Shown piece by piece: positions 61,144 to 64,000 of a stretch of DNA of 64,000 nt. This stretch comes from Acidithiobacillus caldus ATCC 51756. Lineage in GTDB: Bacteria; Pseudomonadota; Gammaproteobacteria; Acidithiobacillales; Acidithiobacillaceae. A program made the translations under genes and the position numbers. How positions within the stretch are numbered: the stretch's first letter is position 1; every line of letters starts with the position of its first letter. The notes under the pieces were generated by a model. That model saw only the letters and a program-made list of their open reading frames with translations. It was not told where the DNA came from and searched no databases. Location: assembly GCF_000175575.2 (NCBI RefSeq), contig NZ_CP005986.1, positions 1,746,714 through 1,810,713 on the forward strand, written 5' to 3'.

Positions 61144-61157
61144 TATCATATATGATA
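61144..61157. promoter_or_regulatory. 14-bp perfect palindrome, probable HicB operator
   Basis: TATCATATATGATA is self-complementary. It lies 40-53 bases ahead of the TTG 61104 start, within an AT-rich region suited to a promoter, and is the natural site for the protein's helix-turn-helix domain. Confidence 0.6.
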
Positions 61158-61226
61158 GATACACAAGTGCCCACTCCCATCCTTTACCAGCCCGACTTCC
61201 TCATGTGCCTGTGCTTTTCCGCCTCT

Positions 61227-61246
61227 GACGAGACCATCTGTGCTTA
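61227..61246 (+). repeat. GACGAGAC motif, copy 3
   Basis: GACGAGACCATCTGTGCTTA, ending 29 bases before ATG 61276 of a hypothetical gene. Confidence 0.7.
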
Positions 61247-61275
61247 GGTTGGGATCGAATGCACGGAGGTGACCC

Positions 61276-61587
61276 ATGAGCGTGAAGCAGGAGAATCGGT
61301 ATCGCCGTTCGGTGATTGAATCCGGTCGGCTTCGGGAGGATCGGATTCGCGAGATGGAGGCTTTGCATTGGCCGAGAGGTAAACGGCCAGCGCGTCGCGA
61401 TGTGGAGGTGCAGACCGCCAGTCGCCTCGAGGTGCGTCGATGGATGCGCGCGGTGGCCCGGGATTACGATACCGCCACGGAATTGGCGGAGGCTGCCGGC
61501 GCTGCATTCCGGCTGCCCGGGAGAGGGCTCGACGACGAGACGCACTGGGTGTGGGACGAGGCCCTGGTAGCGGTGCACGGATTCTGA
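61276..61587 (+). CDS. Hypothetical protein
   Basis: 103 residues from ATG 61276, with GGAGG six bases upstream. Mostly helical and Arg-rich in the first half (RYRRSVIESGRLREDRIREM), then acidic and Trp-containing (DDETHWVWDEALVAV). No recognised domain. Copy 3 of the GACGAGAC motif is just upstream, linking it to the same control as other element genes. Confidence 0.6.
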   Translation: MSVKQENRYRRSVIESGRLREDRIREMEALHWPRGKRPARRDVEVQTASRLEVRRWMRAVARDYDTATELAEAAGAAFRLPGRGLDDETHWVWDEALVAVHGF

Positions 61588-61738
61588 AAAGCTGCAGATC
61601 GGTTGTGCTTTACCCCTTTGCCCTCCCACGTCGCTATACCTGTCCAGGACTTCTGGATAGGTAGGCGTCCTTGCGTTATTTCTCTTTGTTTTCCGGCATC
61701 GAGGCGGCTTCCGCAGTCTGCGATGTGATCTTGAGGAT

Positions 61739-61954
61739 TTGCAGGAGGTAACTCCAGCCTGGTTGGATTCTGGAAAGTGGGCCAAAAGAAAGTGGAATGC
61801 TGCTATTGCCTGGGATGGTGCCAAGCCCAATTTCTGCGCGGTGCGTGAGCAGGGCCGTGGTATAACGCGCAAAGAGGTCTACCTTCTTGTGGAGGAGGCG
61901 GAGCGCGCGAAGATGGAGGATCTGATTTCCAGGGCATACGAGCACTGCATGTGA
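61739..61954 (+). CDS. Small hypothetical protein, start uncertain
   Basis: 71 residues if TTG 61739 is used; a better-placed start might be TTG 61763, which follows AGGAGG by 14 bases. The body reads WLDSGKWAKRKWNAAIAWDG, then GITRKEVYLLVEEAERAKME. No family recognised. Its stop is directly followed by copy 4 of the GACGAGAC motif. A GCTATACCTGTCCAG segment related to 54549 lies 90 bases upstream. Confidence 0.45.
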   Translation: MQEVTPAWLDSGKWAKRKWNAAIAWDGAKPNFCAVREQGRGITRKEVYLLVEEAERAKMEDLISRAYEHCM

Positions 61955-61973
61955 CGAGACAATCTGCGCAATT
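61953..61973 (+). repeat. GACGAGAC motif, copy 4
   Basis: GACGAGACAATCTGCGCAAT, 50 bases before ATG 62023. It overlaps the TGA of the preceding small gene. Confidence 0.7.
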
Positions 61974-62022
61974 CGTGTCGGAACGGGTTGTCCGTTTCCC
62001 TAGGCCAGCAAGGAGACAGAAG

Positions 62023-62232
62023 ATGATTTTTCACGTATGGAGCCATGGAGACCCAAGTGTAGGTATTCCTGGAAACAATGCAGAGGTGGATATATCTTCT
62101 GTAGAAGATTTTGATCCCGAAGACCGGAAAGAATACATAGACACCATAAAGAAATGCCTGAGCGCCGCCTTTTCTGAAATATGGGACGAACCTGTACATA
62201 TTGCGAGCGATGAAGAAGTTCGAGATATATGA
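62023..62232 (+). CDS. Small acidic hypothetical protein
   Basis: 69 residues from ATG 62023 with AAGGAG seven bases upstream. It starts MIFHVWSHGDPSVGIPGNN and then reads DFDPEDRKEYIDTIKKCL. Acidic, single domain, no family recognised. Lower GC than its neighbours. The next gene begins ten bases after its stop. Confidence 0.6.
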   Translation: MIFHVWSHGDPSVGIPGNNAEVDISSVEDFDPEDRKEYIDTIKKCLSAAFSEIWDEPVHIASDEEVRDI

Positions 62233-62242
62233 GAGGTCTGAA

Positions 62243-62587
62243 ATGAAACTGCAACGCTATGACGTATTTGATGATAATTATCGCCCGAACGATGATGGCG
62301 ACTGGTGCGCTGCTGAAGCGGTTGAAGAACTGGAGGCTGAGAACGAAACCCTTCTCGCCGAAATAGAACGGCTAAAATACTGCTTTGGCGTTCTGTTCAT
62401 TGACTCTCTTGGGGCCAAACGTAAATCGGTTGATGAGTGCCGAGGAAAAGTGGAATATGTTGAAATTGGTGGCACTATCTATTGGCCTCTGTCAGAACGA
62501 GACAAAGAGCGCCTTATTGCTGCCTCCTGTGGAAACGGAATTTTTGATGGACCATCGAAAGCGCCGCCACAAGAAGTTGATCGCTGA
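62243..62587 (+). CDS. Hypothetical protein with short coiled coil
   Basis: 114 residues from ATG 62243 (GAGAGG six bases upstream). DWCAAEAVEELEAENETLL is the start of a coiled-coil helix, a layout common in phage and plasmid proteins of unknown role. A strand-rich part follows (YVEIGGTIYWPLSERDKERL). It is probably translated with the preceding small gene. Confidence 0.6.
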   Translation: MKLQRYDVFDDNYRPNDDGDWCAAEAVEELEAENETLLAEIERLKYCFGVLFIDSLGAKRKSVDECRGKVEYVEIGGTIYWPLSERDKERLIAASCGNGIFDGPSKAPPQEVDR

Positions 62588-62651
62588 GGAAGCGACATGG
62601 CTGGGGTTTTAGGAAAATACATCGGCCACTTGGCGTATTCGGAGGTGTGAC

Positions 62652-63056
62652 ATGGGCCTATCCTGCGAATGTGCTTGTGATTACGGCAACTGTGGATGGT
62701 GGTACGAGGTCCACACCATAGCGAAGCCGTTGGCAACCAAGCGGACCAGAAAGTGCGTCTCATGCCGTAGGCGAATTTCGGTAGGCGATCCGGCGTACCG
62801 GATCCGTCGTTGGCGCACGGCCTCTGGTATGGTTGAAGAACGCATTCACGGCGAGGGTGGCGAGGTCCAACTAGCCGATTGGTATTTTTGCCCTGAGTGC
62901 GGCGTTCTCTACCATGCTCTGGAAAAGGTCAACATGTGTTTTGATTTGGGAACCGATGATCTGCGGGACGTTTTGCGTGAGTTCAATGCCGAGTATGCCC
63001 CGAAGGGCTTGCCTGGTTTCGCACTGAAATTGCCACCGCTGGCTATGGGTCGATAG
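62652..63056 (+). CDS. Cys-rich, probably zinc-binding hypothetical protein
   Basis: 134 residues from ATG 62652 (GGAGG five bases upstream). Cys pairs occur in CECACDYGNC, KCVSCRRRISVG and FCPECGVLY, enough for two zinc sites. The remaining sequence is alpha/beta (DDLRDVLREFNAEYAP). No named family recognised. It overlaps an open frame of a second Cys-containing peptide at its 3' end. Confidence 0.65.
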   Translation: MGLSCECACDYGNCGWWYEVHTIAKPLATKRTRKCVSCRRRISVGDPAYRIRRWRTASGMVEERIHGEGGEVQLADWYFCPECGVLYHALEKVNMCFDLGTDDLRDVLREFNAEYAPKGLPGFALKLPPLAMGR

Positions 63057-63088
63057 ACGGACGTGAGTGCGCGATATGCAAAAAACTG

Positions 63089-63253
63089 GTGCGCGAACCC
63101 TTCAAGCACGTCGCTGTCGTGCTAGACGGTGGCGAGCGGTGGGCCACGCAGAAAGACATGGACGACCCAAATATGTTTAGGGATCCAGGGTATATGGGAG
63201 AGTTTCCCATTGGGCCGGATTGCCACAAGCGGTATCTCTTGCCGGATGAGTGA
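63089..63253 (+). CDS. Short protein in an open frame lacking a good start
   Basis: The frame is open from 62981 to TGA 63253. It reads SIDGRECAICKKLVREPFKH, then GGERWATQKDMDDPNMF and FPIGPDCHKRYLLPDE, with a Cys-x2-Cys and a Cys-His that look like a zinc knuckle. The only standard start is GTG 63089, which would remove the first Cys pair. An ATT at 63029, or a frameshift from the preceding gene, would retain it. Its stop overlaps the RtcB-like fragment. Confidence 0.4.
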   Translation: MREPFKHVAVVLDGGERWATQKDMDDPNMFRDPGYMGEFPIGPDCHKRYLLPDE

Positions 63254-63380
63254 GGATCGCGTTGCGGCGGTCGGGGTCGACATTGGCTGCGGCATGTGCG
63301 CCGTCCAGACCAGTTTGTCGGCGGAGGATTTGCCCGATGTTGTGCACACCCTGAAGCAGGTGTTGTGCGTCAAGGGGTGA
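63246..63380 (+). CDS. Isolated RtcB fragment (44 residues)
   Basis: ATG 63246 begins MSEDRVAAVGVDIGCGMCAV, then QTSLSAEDLPDVV, and stops at 63380. This is the metal-binding N-terminal segment of RtcB RNA ligases, where VGVDIGCGM provides Asp and Cys for Mn2+. The other 90% of RtcB is absent. It may be a decayed remnant or a minimal peptide on the element. It overlaps the preceding open frame by eight bases and precedes the exonuclease gene by 28. Confidence 0.6.
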   Translation: MSEDRVAAVGVDIGCGMCAVQTSLSAEDLPDVVHTLKQVLCVKG

Positions 63381-63408
63381 AAAGCACGTAAACTGCTTTG
63401 GAGGTCTC

Positions 63409-64000
63409 GTGGTTCAGATATTAGCCATTGATGGCAATAACATTGGCTACGCCAGCATGTACACGCCCGCTCTGTCACGGCTTTCTCACGATGGCCAGCC
63501 GACGGGCGGCATCCTGGGGCTGGTGCAGTCGGTTATCCGCATTGCCAAACGCTATCCCGAAGCGGTGCCGATCGTGCTCTGGGACGGCCACGCGGCCTGG
63601 CGCAAGGAGCTCTGTCCCGAATACAAGGAAAACCGTCGCGACCGCCCCGACAAGGTGGCCGTAGCCGAATCCTGGAAACGGCAACAGCCCTGGGCCAATC
63701 TCTTTCTCCTGCAAATGGGTGTACTCCAGATGCGGGCACCCGATGCCGAAGCCGATGACCTCGCCGGCCGCCTTGCCTTCGCGCACGAGCGCTTCGCCGA
63801 TTTCGGTATCGATGGTATGACGCTGGTTTCGGGCGATACCGACTGGTGGCAGGCCCTGTCGCGTCACGTGACGTGGTTTACCCCCATCACGGATGGGGAA
63901 ATGACCCTTGCCGATCTCCAGACCGACAAGGCCAAGGACGGTCCCTTCTCGGGTATCGAGGAATACCTGCTGGCCAAGGCCATGGCGGGAGACCCATCCG
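63409..64000 (+). CDS. 5'-3' exonuclease (PIN/FEN-type), cut by the window edge
   Basis: 197 residues visible from GTG 63409 (GGAGG four bases upstream). Acidic metal-binding motifs are AIDGNNIGYAS, LWDGHAAWRKELCPEYKENR, EADDLAGRLA and VSGDTDWWQAL, as in T4 RNase H and the 5' nuclease domain of DNA polymerase I. It would remove primers or process flaps in element replication. The C-terminal helix-hairpin-helix lies beyond 64000. Confidence 0.85.
   Translation, partial: MVQILAIDGNNIGYASMYTPALSRLSHDGQPTGGILGLVQSVIRIAKRYPEAVPIVLWDGHAAWRKELCPEYKENRRDRPDKVAVAESWKRQQPWANLFLLQMGVLQMRAPDAEADDLAGRLAFAHERFADFGIDGMTLVSGDTDWWQALSRHVTWFTPITDGEMTLADLQTDKAKDGPFSGIEEYLLAKAMAGDPS

Overview
The window reads as chromosomal DNA of an acidophilic, chemolithotrophic sulfur-oxidising proteobacterium, most like Acidithiobacillus or a close relative, running into an integrated mobile element on the right. 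This is inferred from gene content (persulfide dioxygenase, DsrE and OsmC proteins, a GcvH-like lipoyl carrier, DUF302 proteins, copper and metal resistance, many IS types, an element carrying its own tRNA); no rRNA or other phylogenetic marker is present.

Layout. 1-4200, minus strand: copper handling (CopA P-type ATPase, DUF302 protein, CopZ, a frameshifted glutaredoxin, a Met/Cys-rich membrane protein). 4250-5130: a recombinase remnant, a tandem repeat and a DUF4160/DUF2442 pair that looks like a toxin-antitoxin module. 5250-9950: metal and redox stress genes (YraQ/ArsP-type permease with a CadC-like ArsR, GST, a second ArsR, SHOCT protein, methyltransferase, Met-rich protein, ScsD-like thioredoxin). 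10120-21064: a long plus-strand series running from persulfide dioxygenase, ArsR, MFS, DsrE and OsmC into DsbD/ScsB, two DsbC/DsbG-like proteins, a MNIO/DUF692 RiPP cassette of the bufferin type (precursor, MNIO, partner protein), a third Dsb-like protein and Lnt. 21288-26316: an IS5-family element sitting just inside the 5' end of dinB, a dead IS256-family transposase and an IS110-family transposase. 26501-32430: nitrosative and oxygen stress genes (Crp/Fnr regulator with divergent globin and reductase, hemerythrin, lipoyl carrier, AlkA). 32525-43569: GST, a hemerythrin/ferredoxin-cupin operon and divergent narGHJI-DUF302-narK, with an Fnr/Dnr box between the two operons. 43584-50626: DUF488, a ferredoxin-reductase-like flavoprotein, and an EmrAB/NodT efflux operon with a divergent LysR regulator. 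50815-54060: degraded transposases around a glutamine amidotransferase.

At 54362-54408 lies the 3' half of a tRNA-Asn gene followed by its own terminator, the usual scar of site-specific integration. Everything to its right (54409-64000) has plasmid/ICE character: PLD-family protein, two metallophosphoesterase paralogues (one broken), zinc-finger protein, SSB, a complete tRNA-Cys(GCA), uracil-DNA glycosylase-like protein, coiled-coil and hypothetical proteins, a HicB-like antitoxin, an isolated RtcB fragment and a 5'-3' exonuclease that runs off the end. A 16-20 bp motif beginning GACGAGAC recurs in front of four of these genes or gene groups.

Functionally, the left two thirds combine copper and thiol stress (Cop, Scs/Dsb, the RiPP cassette), reactive sulfur handling and nitrate respiration with NO defence. 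The strongest candidate for something undescribed is the RiPP precursor at 17018-17266, with two MMRHGCSG-type core repeats next to DUF692/DUF2063 genes inside a disulfide-isomerase cluster. Several genes carry single-base indels or single nonsense codons; some may be sequencing errors.
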